Below, piece after piece: positions 10,871 to 21,391 of a DNA stretch of 64,000 nt. Origin of the DNA: Molanna angustata. Lineage: Eukaryota; Arthropoda; Insecta; Trichoptera; Molannidae. The stretch spans positions 3,149,364 to 3,213,363 of the forward strand of contig OY754978.1 in the NCBI GenBank assembly GCA_963576475.1, read 5' to 3'. A program made the position numbers and the translations under genes. Numbering within the stretch: position 1 is the stretch's first letter; each line of letters starts with the position of its first letter. The notes under the pieces are model-generated. The model was not told where the DNA came from. It was given only the letters and a program-made list of their open reading frames with translations, and searched no databases.

Positions 10871-12035
10871 ATTTCCTATAGTCTAATTCTTCTTATTATT
10901 ATTGTATGTAGACCTTTGGGTGAGTTTTTAAACAGACTATTTCGTATAGTCTAATTCTTCTTATTATATGTAGACCTTTGGGTCAGTTTTTATACAAACA
11001 ATTTCCTATAGTCTAATTCTTCTTCTTATTATTATAAGTAGACCTTTGGGTCAGTTTTTATACAAACTATTTCCTATACTGTAATTATTTTTCTTCTTCT
11101 TTTATGTAGACCTTTGGGTCATTTTTATACAAACTATTTCCTATACTCTAATTATTTTTCTTCTTCTTTTATGTAGACCTTTGGGTCAGTTTTTATACAA
11201 ACTATTTCCTATAGTCTAATTCTTCTTCTTATTATTATAAGTAGACCTTTGGGTCAGTTTTTATACAAACTATTTCCTATACTGTAATTATTTTTCTTCT
11301 TCTTTTATGTAGACCTTTGGGTCATTTTTATACAAACTATTTCCTATACTCTAATTATTTTTCTTCTTCTTTTATGTAGACCTTTGGGTCAGTTTTTATA
11401 CAAACAATTTCCTATAGTCTAATTCTTCTTCTTATTATTATAAGTAGACCTTTGGGTCAGTTTTTATACAAACTATTTCCTATACTGTAATTATTTTTCT
11501 TCTTCTTTTATGTAGACCTTTGGGTCATTTTTATACAAACTATTTCCTATACTCTAATTATTTTTCTTCTTCTTTTATGTAGACCTTTGGGTCAGTTTTT
11601 ATACAAACTATTTCCTATAGTCTAATTCTTCTTCTTATTATTATAAGTAGACCTTTGGGTCAGTTTTTATACAAACTATTTCCTATACTGTAATTATTTT
11701 TCTTCTTCTTTTATGTAGACCTTTGGGTCATTTTTATACAAACTATTTCCTATACTCTAATTATTTTTCTTCTTCTTTTATGTAGACCTTTGGGTCAGTT
11801 TTTATACAAACAATTTCCTATAGTCTAATTCTTCTTCTTATTATTATAAGTAGACCTTTGGGTCAGTTTTTATACAAACTATTTCCTATACTGTAATTAT
11901 TTTTCTTCTTCTTTTATGTAGACCTTTGGGTCATTTTTATACAAACTATTTCCTATACTCTAATTATTTTTCTTCTTCTTTTATGTAGACCTTTGGGTCA
12001 GTTTTTATACAAACTATTTCCAATAGTCCAATTCT
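10841..12035 (-). repeat. Higher-order tandem repeat: 67/68-bp monomers in 203-bp trimers
   Basis: The landmark 'tagacctttgggt' occurs at 10841, 10909, 10971, 11039, 11107, 11174, 11242, 11310, 11377, 11445, 11513, 11580, 11648, 11716, 11783, 11851, 11919 and 11986. From 11039 the spacing cycles 68-68-67, giving five 203-bp trimers. The monomer derives from the neighbouring LINE frame (the part encoding YKNSPKGLHKIGRRRI). A T/A difference in the third monomer alternates between successive trimers. Confidence 0.93.
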
Positions 12036-12540
12036 AAAACATAACAATTTTTTAAACGAGAAATTAATGGAATTTTTAACTTACTTTTAAATTAAACAAA
12101 TCATTGTTCTTTGATTTACAAATTTCACTTCTATAAGATAAGTCGTTTGGACTTTGCGTTAATGAGTGAGTATGTCAGTCAGTCGGTCAGTCAGGACATT
12201 TTGCTTTATTTATATAGAAGTACCTACCACACGTGTCGATGTTTCCAACAAAATGTGTCATCTAGAAAACGATTCTATCAAATGTTAAATAAATATTTCG
12301 CTATAATTTATTATGGCACGTTTCTGTGCACATATTAGGACTGTTGGTATTTACTTTGAGCGCGACAAACAATAAAGAATGGTTTAACCAAGCACAAGGG
12401 ATGAACACGTGCAACGCTTGGGGTTGGTCAGCTAACACAAACATGTCACGTGCGGGGGCAACAAATACACGTGGACGTATAAAATATACGTAGCTCCACA
12501 TCGAATAAGTTCATGTTATTGGTTTTATAAATAATCTAGT
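12036..12540. other. Intron, nothing firmly recognised
   Basis: The stretch at about 12310-12500 is GC-richer, with a 66-codon minus-strand frame that I do not recognise. Confidence 0.35.
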
Positions 12541-12680
12541 TCGTGACAAAGTTGGTAAGCCGTTTGGCTTCTGTGCGGGCGTCCTGGGTTCGTTCCCCAG
12601 CAGCGGAGAAATTAATTTCTCACGAAAATATCGTTTCTCTGAAATGGGAACACTGGTTAGTTAAAAGAAACTGTTTTATA
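12541..12680 (+). repeat. tRNA-derived SINE, family C (decayed)
   Basis: It shares 'agttggtaagccgtttggctt', 'tgtgcgggcgtcctgggttcg' and 'aacactggttagtt' with the better copy at 28491. The 3' part is lost or diverged. Confidence 0.75.
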
Positions 12681-12803
12681 TATGGCAATTTCTTGATGTG
12701 TTTGTTACAAGCAAGCCTGACAGGCGTTGTAGACGTTCGCTTACCTGTTATTATTGTTTGGTTCAGTAAATATAAAAATAACCACACACCATCACATATC
12801 TAC

Positions 12804-14434
12804 ATAATACCACTCTTCTTCTTTTCGTGTCGGTCAGACTACAGCCCCCTTCGCTCCCAAAATGCCACAACTCCAACTACTCTGTCCTCGAGGCGGGCTC
12901 GCTCCGCAAAGTCTCTCCAGTCACACCGTTCGGGAATCAATGGACATGTGAGAAGATGCTCGGTGTTCTGCTCCTGTCCACACTCACACATCGAGTCCTC
13001 AATAATTCCCCATCTCTGTAGGTTCTTCTTTGTGCGGCCTACCCCAGTCCTAATCCTGTTTAAGGTTTTCCATATTGGCCATGGGAGGTCATGACCTGGT
13101 GGTAGGGTTTCCATTGGGGTGTTGAATATAGTCCCTTGCGATTCCCTTGCTGAGTCCCTCCATAGACGTTTTCTTGCATTCTCGGGTGTGTCTGTCAATG
13201 GGTTGGTTGCATTTAGGAAGCTCCTCCTGGACTTGAGGCGACTAATTGGTGGTTGGTGTCCATATAGCATATGTCTCTGGTCAGTGATTTGCTTACTCCT
13301 CTCCGCCTGTGCTATAACCTCCCGCCGAACATTTGGTGGGGCAATTCCGCTGAGAGCATATATTTTGTTAGAGGGTGTTGGTTTAAGGCATCCTGTTATG
13401 AGTCTATTTGCCTCATTTAGGGAAGTGTCCACTTTTTTTGCGTGCGTTGATTTCCACCAAACAGGGCAAGCATACTCGCCAGCGGAGTACGACAGTGCTA
13501 TCGTGGATGTTCTGAGCACGTCGGGACTTGCTCCCCATTTTGAAGCAACCAGGTTCCGTATAATGTTTTTCCTAGCAGACACCTTTTTCTGTGTATCTGT
13601 GCAATGGGTTCTATTGGAGAGGGTTCGATCCAGTTTAACCCCTAGATATTTTGGTTCTGCGCAGTTCTCCAATTCAACGCCCTGCCAATTAATTTTAAGC
13701 TTTCTTTTAGCTTCTTTGTTTCTTAAATGGAAGGAGCACACTTGAGTTTTTGCTGGATTGGGTTTTAGGTTGTTATCTTTATAGTATTTTGTCATTTTCA
13801 CCAACATTCTTGATATCTTTCCTTCAACATCCTCAAATGCGTCGCCTTATGCTGTTATCGCCTGATCGTCGGCATATATAAAGTGTTGGGTTTCTGGTCC
13901 TATGGGTTGGTCGTTCGTATATATGTTGAAAAGAGTTGGCGCCAGCACGCTTCCCTGTGGTAATCCGTTCCTCTGTATTCTCCATCGGCTGTTGGTGCCC
14001 TGTAGTGACCCATAGAATCTGCGGTTTTTCAAGACTGATTCACAGATTTTAACTAGCTTGAAATCTTTTGTTAAGCTATAGATCTTTGAATGTCTTTGAT
14101 AGCAACATTCTATGGTTTACTGTATCATACGCGGCGCTCAAGTCTATGAATACAGTTCCAGTTATCTTCTTCTCTTTGAACCCATTCTCTATATGTTGGG
14201 TAAGGTTTAAAATTTGGCTAGGGCATGATTTACCAGAGCGGAATCCAGCTTGTTCTTTTATTAATTTATTCTCTATGATTGGGCCGATTCTATTGAGTAT
14301 AATACGTTCATAAACTTTATAAAGGTGACAAAGCAACGATACTGGGCGAAAGTTTTTTGGGTCGGTTGGCTCTTTTCCGGGCTTTAGTAGAGCTATCACT
14401 TGGGCCTTCGACCACAAGCTGGGATAATACCACT
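12804..14434 (-). mobile_element. 5'-truncated non-LTR retrotransposon with 11-bp target duplication
   Basis: Flanking repeats ataataccact at 12804-12814 and 14424-14434 bound the insertion 12815-14423. Its 3' end, on the minus strand, finishes in a GAA-type tail. The frame begins within the reverse transcriptase (VIALLKPGKEPTDPKNFRPV), passes QAGFR and VFIDLSAAYDTV, then GLPQGSVLAP and the catalytic FIYADDQ. It ends in a CCHC-like C-terminal motif (CECG...TEHLLTCP, coordinated near 12900-13000). One in-frame stop (about 13845) and a frameshift (about 14070-14095) show it is dead. I place it in the jockey/CR1 group, clade unsure. Confidence 0.92.
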
Positions 14435-15304
14435 AAACACATATATACTTACATATACCTAGTACTATATTTGTCATTTATATTAATTTGTTACTCTTAT
14501 GTTAAAAAAATATTATTGGGATGTAACTAATCATACTTTTTACTCCTCACTAACCCAATGGGATATAGTGGATAGTTATGATTACGCAATTTTTAAGGAT
14601 ATTTTTTTATTGCATATTATCAACTAATATCATGCTGAGATTGTATTCTGAAAGCTTCATCACAATGTATATGTGTGTGTGCTGTGTACTATGTATGTGC
14701 TATGTACGGAGTGTTTATTTTTCTTTATCAATTAAAGACTAAATTACTCATTCGATACTTTAAAATTTTTGCAAATTTGTATATGTTATACTGAATAGTG
14801 CTTCTGTTTTTTATATGTCAAATATTTCAAAATGAAACCAAGCTCAGGAAACTTTAAAATTTAAATTTTTATTTTCAAATTGGTAAAAATGCACATCACT
14901 TTCATATAATGACACTGAAGAAATATCAGGATTTTATAATAAAATATTTCAATAAAAAAAATTTGAACAAACTCATTTCATAAAAAAATTGAAACTTTTT
15001 CCATACAAAATTGGAATACCTTGTGGTGTGACTTGGTAGTGATGAGTTGTAGCGTTGGCCACAATCCATCGTTTTATTATCGATCATATTATATTCTATA
15101 CTTAGGTATAACATTGTATCCTGTATGTTTTCTAAATAAATAAAAAAATATAACAAAAATTAGATATCAACGAAACAACCAAAGGTATTGAACAATTATA
15201 TGAAATCGAAGTATTTATATTATAGGTACCTACTTTTACTTTAATCTTTGTTCGAAAAACACATCCTTAGTAGTAATAAGAAGTAATAACTAGATACAAA
15301 AGAT
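14435..15304. other. AT-rich intron with unclassified repeat RF2
   Basis: Parts at about 14610-15070 recur in inverted form near 41945-42185 and 42880-43080 ('gagattgtattctgaaagctt', 'cttggtagtgatgagttgtag'). Short pieces near 15167-15215 resemble the arms of the palindromic MITE that follows. Confidence 0.45.
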
Positions 15305-16260
15305 GGGTTGTTTCAACAAAAGTATCGGTAAAAGTATAGTTAAAATACTTTGATTTCATAAAATTGTTCAAAATTGCTTCGTTTGACGACATTAAATTTC
15401 AATGAAACGACCAAAAGTTTTGAATAGTTTTATGAAATCAAAGTATTATTTATTTATTTAATTAAGCACAGACACAGGCATGAATGCCCAAATATTTCTG
15501 CGCATAATTGCTTATATATGGGAAGTACATATCATAATAAGAATTGTTTGTAAGTATATAAATTTCCTACCTACACTACACTACACTATGCAGTGTACGG
15601 AAGGTGCAGTGTCTATTTTACATGATGTACCTATATAATTATTATGTTGCGGGTGGATATTACATAGTAAGTTTAGAGTTGTAGATTTAAAGATTAAACA
15701 AATGAAACATGAAAATCAACAATAATTAAACATGAGAATATGAACAGAGAAGTTATACATAAATTTAAACGAAAGAATTAAGAGGTTACGAACTGGGATA
15801 TCATGTGTTTTTTGAAAATTAATTTGGAGTTTGAGAATATGTCAATATAATTAATTTGATGAACTGAGTTGTATATTCTGATTAAGCGAGGAATTGGAGA
15901 GAAATAACCGATATTCGTATTATAGAATTTTAAGTGAAAAATATTTCTAATTGTGGTATTTCTAATTGGTACTGTTATTTGAATTTGTGGAAGGATATTT
16001 GGTACATCTAACTGATAATTTAATATTTTATATAGTATCATCATATCTGCAATTTTTCGTCTATTATTTAATGATATTAGATGAAGATAGGTATACCAGC
16101 CTGTCATTATAACATTCAAATTGATGGCTTATCCCCTCTCTAGAAACCAAAATTCGTGTTAATCTTCTTTGGACAGATTCTATTGTTTTTATGTATTTGT
16201 CGTAATTTGGAGACCAGATAACTATACTTGTAGGTACCGATACTTTTGTTGAAACAACCC
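15305..16260. mobile_element. Palindromic MITE split by a LINE insertion
   Basis: The ends GGGTTGTTTCAACAAAAGT (15305) and its complement (to 16260) are perfect over at least 25 bp. The left half continues 'aaagtatagttaaaatactt', whose complement is broken on the right between aaagtatt (about 15448) and aactatactt (about 16219). Removing the intervening LINE leaves a palindrome of about 185 bp. No clear target duplication was found. Confidence 0.75.
15449..16219 (-). mobile_element. Non-LTR retrotransposon C-terminal fragment
   Basis: The 113-codon frame (15778-16119) plus upstream sequence carries ESVQRRLTRIL, LHLISLNNRRKIADMMILYK and YFSPIPRLIRIYN, the usual tail of jockey/CR1-group polymerases. 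The 3' UTR has 'gcacagacacaggcatgaatg' and a TTTA-type end. It sits inside the right arm of the MITE. Confidence 0.7.
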
Positions 16261-16849
16261 AGCCTTAGTAATTAATAGATTATGAACTCAAGCTCGAAAA
16301 GGTTTAAACTTATTTTTAGAGTTATTAAAAGTAAGTAGAAGTACCTACATATATACAAAGTTTGAGTTTTTTTCTTTGAACAATAAATAATTGTAGGTAT
16401 ACAAGTTGGTCAACCTCAGGATACATAATATCGTTAAGACGACCCAACCACTTACCAACATCATATTTTTGATTAAATAACGGATATCAAAGATTACAAT
16501 ATTTTCAACAACAAAAATAGACTACCGGTATCTAGATAATTTGCATCGGAAGTGAATCGCGAAATAACCGGTTTACGCTACATACAGTGCCATAACGTTA
16601 TCAATATTATAAGTGTGGGGGTCGGGCCGTCCGTTGTCTTCCGAAACCGGTATTGCACGGTTTACGGTTATGTCGGGGGAGAGGGGGAGGGGGCGGTATA
16701 GTCACAATGACCCCCTGACCTTAATATTGATTTAACTATGACACATCATAGTGACATGTGAATATAATGTATTGCATGTATGTACGTGTCTTGTACCGGG
16801 CTTCGTCCGGATTGTCATAGCACTCCAAAAACATATATAAAGAGGGTAT
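16261..16849. other. Intron with a G-rich, CpG-containing patch
   Basis: Between about 16540 and 16720 the sequence is unusually GC-rich for this window. It includes three runs of five G and one of two at 16672-16697, so it could form a G-quadruplex on the plus strand. No gene was recognised. Confidence 0.4.
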
Positions 16850-17975
16850 ATTGGGTCATTATACGACAAAACATCCAGCCATGGTCTCAGATTTTGACGA
16901 TATTTTTTTTTATTTGTTCCTTTTGACATCCTTAATTAACATAGCAAAATATTATTTTGATATATTGTATACTTTTTGAAATTGGTTGAAAAATGACCCG
17001 AGGGCTATTTCCGAGACTTTACGTTTTTGTGACTTCTTGAAAGTAATGTTTTTTTTATGTAAAATGTATAAGATGTGAATGAATATCTAAATCAGCATTT
17101 ATTTATTAGGATATTAAAGAAAAATTCATTAAAATTTGAAAAAGTTATTATGTTTTTATACTTACTATACCATTCCATCACGCCATTTCCCTATTTGGGG
17201 TAGGCAGAGAGAACCGAACGCCAGACTCCTCACTTTTGACATACATTCCTCGCTTCATTCACGTCCATACATCGTCTCATACACGCTCTTCTATTATTCT
17301 TACTTCTAACATCACCATCTTTCAAAATCCCATTTATGTGATCGTGCCAACTTTTTCTTGGCCGACCTCTACTTTTCGTTCCTCTTTTATCAGCCTTGTA
17401 TACATTTTTTGTCAGACGGTCATCACTCATTATTTCTATGTGGCCGAACCACCTAAGGTGGTTTTTATACTAAGGTGTCACAAAAATGTAACGTCTCGGA
17501 AATAGCCCTCGGGTTATTTTTACTAGCGTCTACAATCCGCATTTACCATTCCGCATTTTGTTTCCGGTTGGCTCTCTGATTGGTTGAGATCTCGTAGTAT
17601 TAAGTCAAATGAGCTGTGAAATTTTATATTAAATGCGAAAAATTAAATAAAAAATGTAAATTTAACTTATAATAATTTATAATTCAATTTATAAAGCAAC
17701 TCGCTCACGCGAGTCGCTATTATTATTATTATAAACAAACTTAAACCTAACCTAAGAATGCAGAAAAGAAGAGCTGGGACTAGACGCTACTTTATTTTTC
17801 AACCAATTTCAAAAAATTGTATCTCTAAAAGTATACAAGATATCAAAATAATATTTTCCATTGTTAAATAAGGATGTCAAAAGGAACAAATAAAAAAAAT
17901 ATCAATAAAATCTGAGACCATGGGTGACACTGTAGGATGTTTTGACGTCTAATGGTCTAATGACCCAATTATAAC
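16850..17975. repeat. Large degenerate inverted repeat around a LINE relic
   Basis: About 16850-17040 (tcattatacgacaaaacatcc, gatgtcaaaaggaaca-type motifs, 'gggctatttccgagac') reappears inverted at 17474-17520 and 17789-17975. The spacer holds the LINE fragment at 17164-17470. Confidence 0.7.
17164..17470 (-). mobile_element. LINE relic (family with GRGRPRKxWHDHxN tail)
   Basis: It encodes MSDDRLTKNVYKADKRG, then SRGRPRKSWHDHINGILKDG and a CMRRCMDVNEA motif. The 3' end has the family tail 'ggtaggcagagagaac' and 'catcacgcca'. It is the same family as 18568, 37895, 42215 and 50242. Confidence 0.75.
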
Positions 17976-18567
17976 CTCAAACATCGCATTTAGAAATATT
18001 TGAAAATCAAATTAAACAAATACGTTAAGCGGCGTGTTTCGGAAAAAAAAATATATCACACGTATTTCAACATTATTTTTACTGAATGGTCATCACATTA
18101 TTTTTAAATTTATATAATTTCCTATTTAATTACGTCATTTCTTTTAATTACTTCATAAATATACGTCGTTCAGATAATCTTTTTTGTGTCATAATATGAC
18201 CTCTTAAACATAATATTTCAAATCGAAATTTTAACCCCAATTTGAAATCAAATTTCTCAAATATGTTAAACCGTGTGTTTCTAAAAAAAAATACCATCAG
18301 TATTTTCAACATCACTCTAGTGAATGTTCGTCATACAATTTTAAAAATCAACATACATTTCCTTAAAAAAATACTTAATACTATTTTTTTTAATTACTCC
18401 ATAGCTATGTATATGTTGTAGAGAAACAAATATTTTATGTGCATAAAATCAAAGTGAGTATTAGCGATTTTTTTTTTCATTTCAATTCAGGTTTATTTTT
18501 TTGAATCCAATAAATCAACAAATTTTGAGTTTCCCATAATTTAAATCATGTAAATACCTGAGTTAGA
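17976..18567. repeat. Diverged direct duplication, unclassified
   Basis: About 17990-18200 and 18225-18460 are similar ('gtgtttc' then an A run, 'atttcaacat', 'ttaattact'). A third piece lies at 29360-29510, immediately beyond the hAT relic, so this repeat was the landing site of that hAT. Confidence 0.5.
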
Positions 18568-19085
18568 TTATCGAAATAAATTATGGATTGGCCACATAGA
18601 AAGAATGAGTGATGACCGTCTGACAAAAAAAGTATATAAGGCTGATAAAATCGCTCGTTGCGAGAACAACGAGATAAGTCAAAAATCCGATTTTCGAGTT
18701 AATAATGCAGAAATGTTGTCAATATTTATGTCTTCTCCAATTCTCAGTACAATATCTCTATAAGTGCGAGAGAAACAGCACATGTGTCGTTGTTTCACTG
18801 TCATATTATATTCACTGTAATATTGATAAACACAACATTTCTGCATTATTAACTCAAAAATCGGATTTTTGACTTATGTCGTTGTTCTCGCAAACGAGCG
18901 AAATAGGAACGAAAAGTAGAGGTCGGCCAAGGAAAACTTGGCACGATAACATAAATGGAATTTGGAGACAAGAATAACAGAAGAACGTGTATGAGACGAT
19001 GCATGGACGTGAATGAAGCAAGAAATATATGTCTAGAGAGAGCCTACCTTAAATAGGGAAAGGGCGTGATGGTATGGTAGATATT
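18568..19085 (+). mobile_element. LINE relic interrupted by a MITE
   Basis: The left part encodes WIGHIERMSDDRLTKKVYKA(D) up to 18650. The frame resumes after 18901 with RNEKxRGRPRKTWHDN and a CMRRCMDVNEA motif. The uninterrupted copy at 17230-17430 proves the interruption. The tail is 'gggcgtgatggtatggtag'. Confidence 0.75.
18651..18901. mobile_element. 251-bp MITE with about 70-bp terminal inverted repeats
   Basis: The ends TCGCTCGTTGCGAGAACAAC and the complement of its near-copy (CTCGCAAACGAGCGA) extend to about 70 bp (caaaaatccgattttcgagt, atgcagaaatgttgt). The duplication at the insertion is short (2 or 3 A residues) and cannot be resolved. Confidence 0.85.
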
Positions 19086-19377
19086 AAATTACAATATTAT
19101 AAATCCTTTTTAACGCACGTGATAGTTACGCTTACTAACACGTAAGTTAATATTGCATAAGCATATGCCCTTTTTTGTTTACTTGCAATTCACCCTAGAG
19201 TAGGGGTGTTAAACTCAATGTTGCAGGAATCATATATTAAATTTAGAATGTGTAGGCGGGCCAGATTCAAATAAAAAAAATGTACTGAATTATTATAACA
19301 TTTTATTTATTTAATTATATAGTACTAATATAATATACGGTTGTTAAAAATCATATCAAAGTTATAAAAGAGTGTAA

Positions 19378-19497
19378 TTATTTTGAGCTCGAGGATCCAG
19401 ATACCTGACTTCTCTTGTTTTTGACATGCTCATTGATGTCAGGTATCATATTCGTTGTTATTATTTTAAGAATTTATTGGAGATGTTCATTTGTAAG
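19378..19497 (-). pseudogene. hAT transposase C-terminus, downstream fragment
   Basis: This continues the frame of the 29012-29287 fragment beyond the giant insertion: LTNEHLQ, a stop, then PDINEHVKNKRSQVSG and a terminal stop at 19378. Residues HTR-LTNEHL are rejoined only when giant element 1 and one copy of its duplication are removed. Confidence 0.72.
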
Positions 19498-19690
19498 TAG
19501 TGATGAGCAAATGCAAGACCAAGACCAAGACCGGGGTGGTCTTGGTCTTGGTCTTGCACCTGCGGTCTTGGTCTTGGTCTTGCGTTTACAAGTATAGTCT
19601 TGGTCTTGGTCTTGGTCTTGCATACATAGTCTTGGTCTTGGTCTTGGTCTTGCAGCAAGAGTCTTGCAAGTCTTGCACTTTTACGAGTAG
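19498..19690 (+). repeat. Left GTCTTG-hexamer array of giant element 1
   Basis: After the 14-bp terminal repeat, GCAAGACCAAGACCAAGACC faces its complement across GGGGT, a 20-bp perfect hairpin. Further blocks of (TCTTGG)n separated by short spacers (acctgc, gtttacaagtata, catacata) follow, ending in 'gtcttgcaagtcttgcac'. Confidence 0.93.
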
Positions 19691-20164
19691 GTAAAGTAGG
19701 TACATATTCGAGTTTTTCTTAATAAAACCTAAATTTTCGTTGAAGTAAACGTGTGATATAATTTTAGGTATCAAATTATTACAATTTTTGGAAAAAAAAT
19801 CACCGAACTATGAAATATCGTTTACATGTCGTCTTTAAATTTCTGTATTTTTATAACTTTTCATATATTGTTATTATAGTAGGTAATAAAAATATAAAAT
19901 GAAATACAAATATGTTGAAGAATTTAAGATTCATAGAGTCAATGTATAAGCTGAAGTGAATCAAAACTAAAATCATTGTCTGAATAAGTGTCTGAATATA
20001 ATAAATCTTTCAAAGATGATTCTTATGAAAATATCATGAAACAAAATATTTTTCTAGTCATGAACTTTGATGTCAATTATATAAGTCCTCTCTTTAAAAC
20101 TATAATATACAAATTAATACAAGGAAACTAACAGACATTCTTAGAGGGCTTCAACTTCAGAGAT
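19691..20164. other. Unique interior of the giant element, shared with giant 2
   Basis: Homologous to 51061-51530. AT-rich, no coding frame. Confidence 0.7.
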
Positions 20165-21267
20165 CCAACTGTCGATGGCGATATTATGTTTAGTTAAAGA
20201 ATACGCACAGAAATAGAAACCCCTAAATCCAAATAATTGAATATTTTAAGATATTTTGTACTCTATACAAAACATGTAAGTATGTATGTCAAGATAGGGT
20301 AGTATGGAGAGGTCAGTCCTCCCTTCCTACCCAAAATATGAAAACAGTTTGATGGTATGTATTTATGTTTGAAGATTAAGTATCAAACTATTTAGTCACC
20401 TTAGATAATAATATTATATTTCATTACCTTAGATATTGTGTATAGGTCACTGCCACACAATTTGTATGAAATGTCATTACTAAACTATTTTATTACAAAA
20501 ATTGGTAAATTTTGAGATGCCTTACAAATTGTATGAAAGATGTCGTCACTAAATTCAATTTTTATAAAAATTGGTAAAAGTTTGTCTTAATAAATAATGT
20601 TTGAGAAACTCTGGAACTTTTACACATGAAAATTAAATTTGAGATTTTCTATAAAATTTGGCTATATTTAGGTATACCAATTTTCAGCTTTCAAGCTTTT
20701 ATGGTTATTGAAATAGGTATATGGAAAAATAAATTTAAAATTCAAAAGTTTATAAAAAGCATTGTAGGCCTATAACTTTATATATATTCTGAAATTTTAG
20801 GCTCTGCATTTAGCGGAACAAAAAAGTTTAAGAGGGGGGGGACAGACACACTAAATGTTCTACTCCAAATTCTTAATAAATCCATATTATCTTTTTTTCA
20901 TAAAAAATGAATATGTCCTTGTTAAACAAGTACCTACATAATATGTTATATGTATATTATACATCTTCCTACTTTCCCTAAAATAAGCATAAATGCTTAT
21001 GTTATATATGGACGAAATCGGTCGAGGCAGGATTCGAACTCGCAACCACTGGATTACTAGCCCAGCGCGCTAACCGCTCCTCCATAGACCCATCTAATAA
21101 TCTATTTAAGTATAGAACATGTATGCTGAGTAGCCTCTAAGTTGACGTTTTTTGACTCCAAAGTTGAAAAAACATGAAAAATATAGACCTAGCATACAAA
21201 TCTCACGTATCATCGCTTGATAATTTGTCGATATGTGAAATAAATTCTCTTAAATAAATCGATAGTT
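20165..21267 (-). mobile_element. Old, diverged Helitron copy (minus orientation) containing a SINE
   Basis: It starts at 'gatccaactgtcgatggcga' and ends near 'aaatcgatagtttttgga'; the CTAG terminus is lost. It matches the young copies throughout but with many changes, and has a very short microsatellite. The orthologous copy in giant 2 (about 51535-52290) has the SINE in the same place. Confidence 0.78.
20902..21094 (-). repeat. tRNA-derived SINE, family A
   Basis: It reads in reverse: 'aaatgaatatgtccttgtta', 'aggcaggattcgaactcgca', 'gcgcgctaaccgct'. It is shared with giant 2 (51951-52122), so it predates the split of the two giants. Confidence 0.88.
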
Positions 21268-21339
21268 TTTGGAAAATAAAATATCTCAAAATATTTATTA
21301 TTATGTATTGTGTTTTTAGTTTTGTAGGTATTCTTCAAT

Positions 21340-21391
21340 TATACATACTATCGCTATCGACAGTTGGATCTCATGTGTTACATGCAACTAG
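21340..21391 (+). mobile_element. Helitron 3'-terminal remnant, plus orientation
   Basis: It reads '...atcgacagttggatctc', the hairpin CATGTGTTACATG and CAACTAG, followed by T. Only the 3' end is preserved. A more decayed counterpart in giant 2 ends near 52384. Confidence 0.75.

Noticed and set aside
13119..13745. Plus-strand 208-codon frame
   Set aside because: Antisense shadow of the LINE reverse transcriptase at 12815-14423.
19415..19774. LVLVLVL- and KTKTKTK-rich frames at the hexamer arrays (also near 28.8, 50.9 and 58.6 kb)
   Set aside because: Translations of GTCTTG repeats in six frames; no start context or conservation beyond the repeat.
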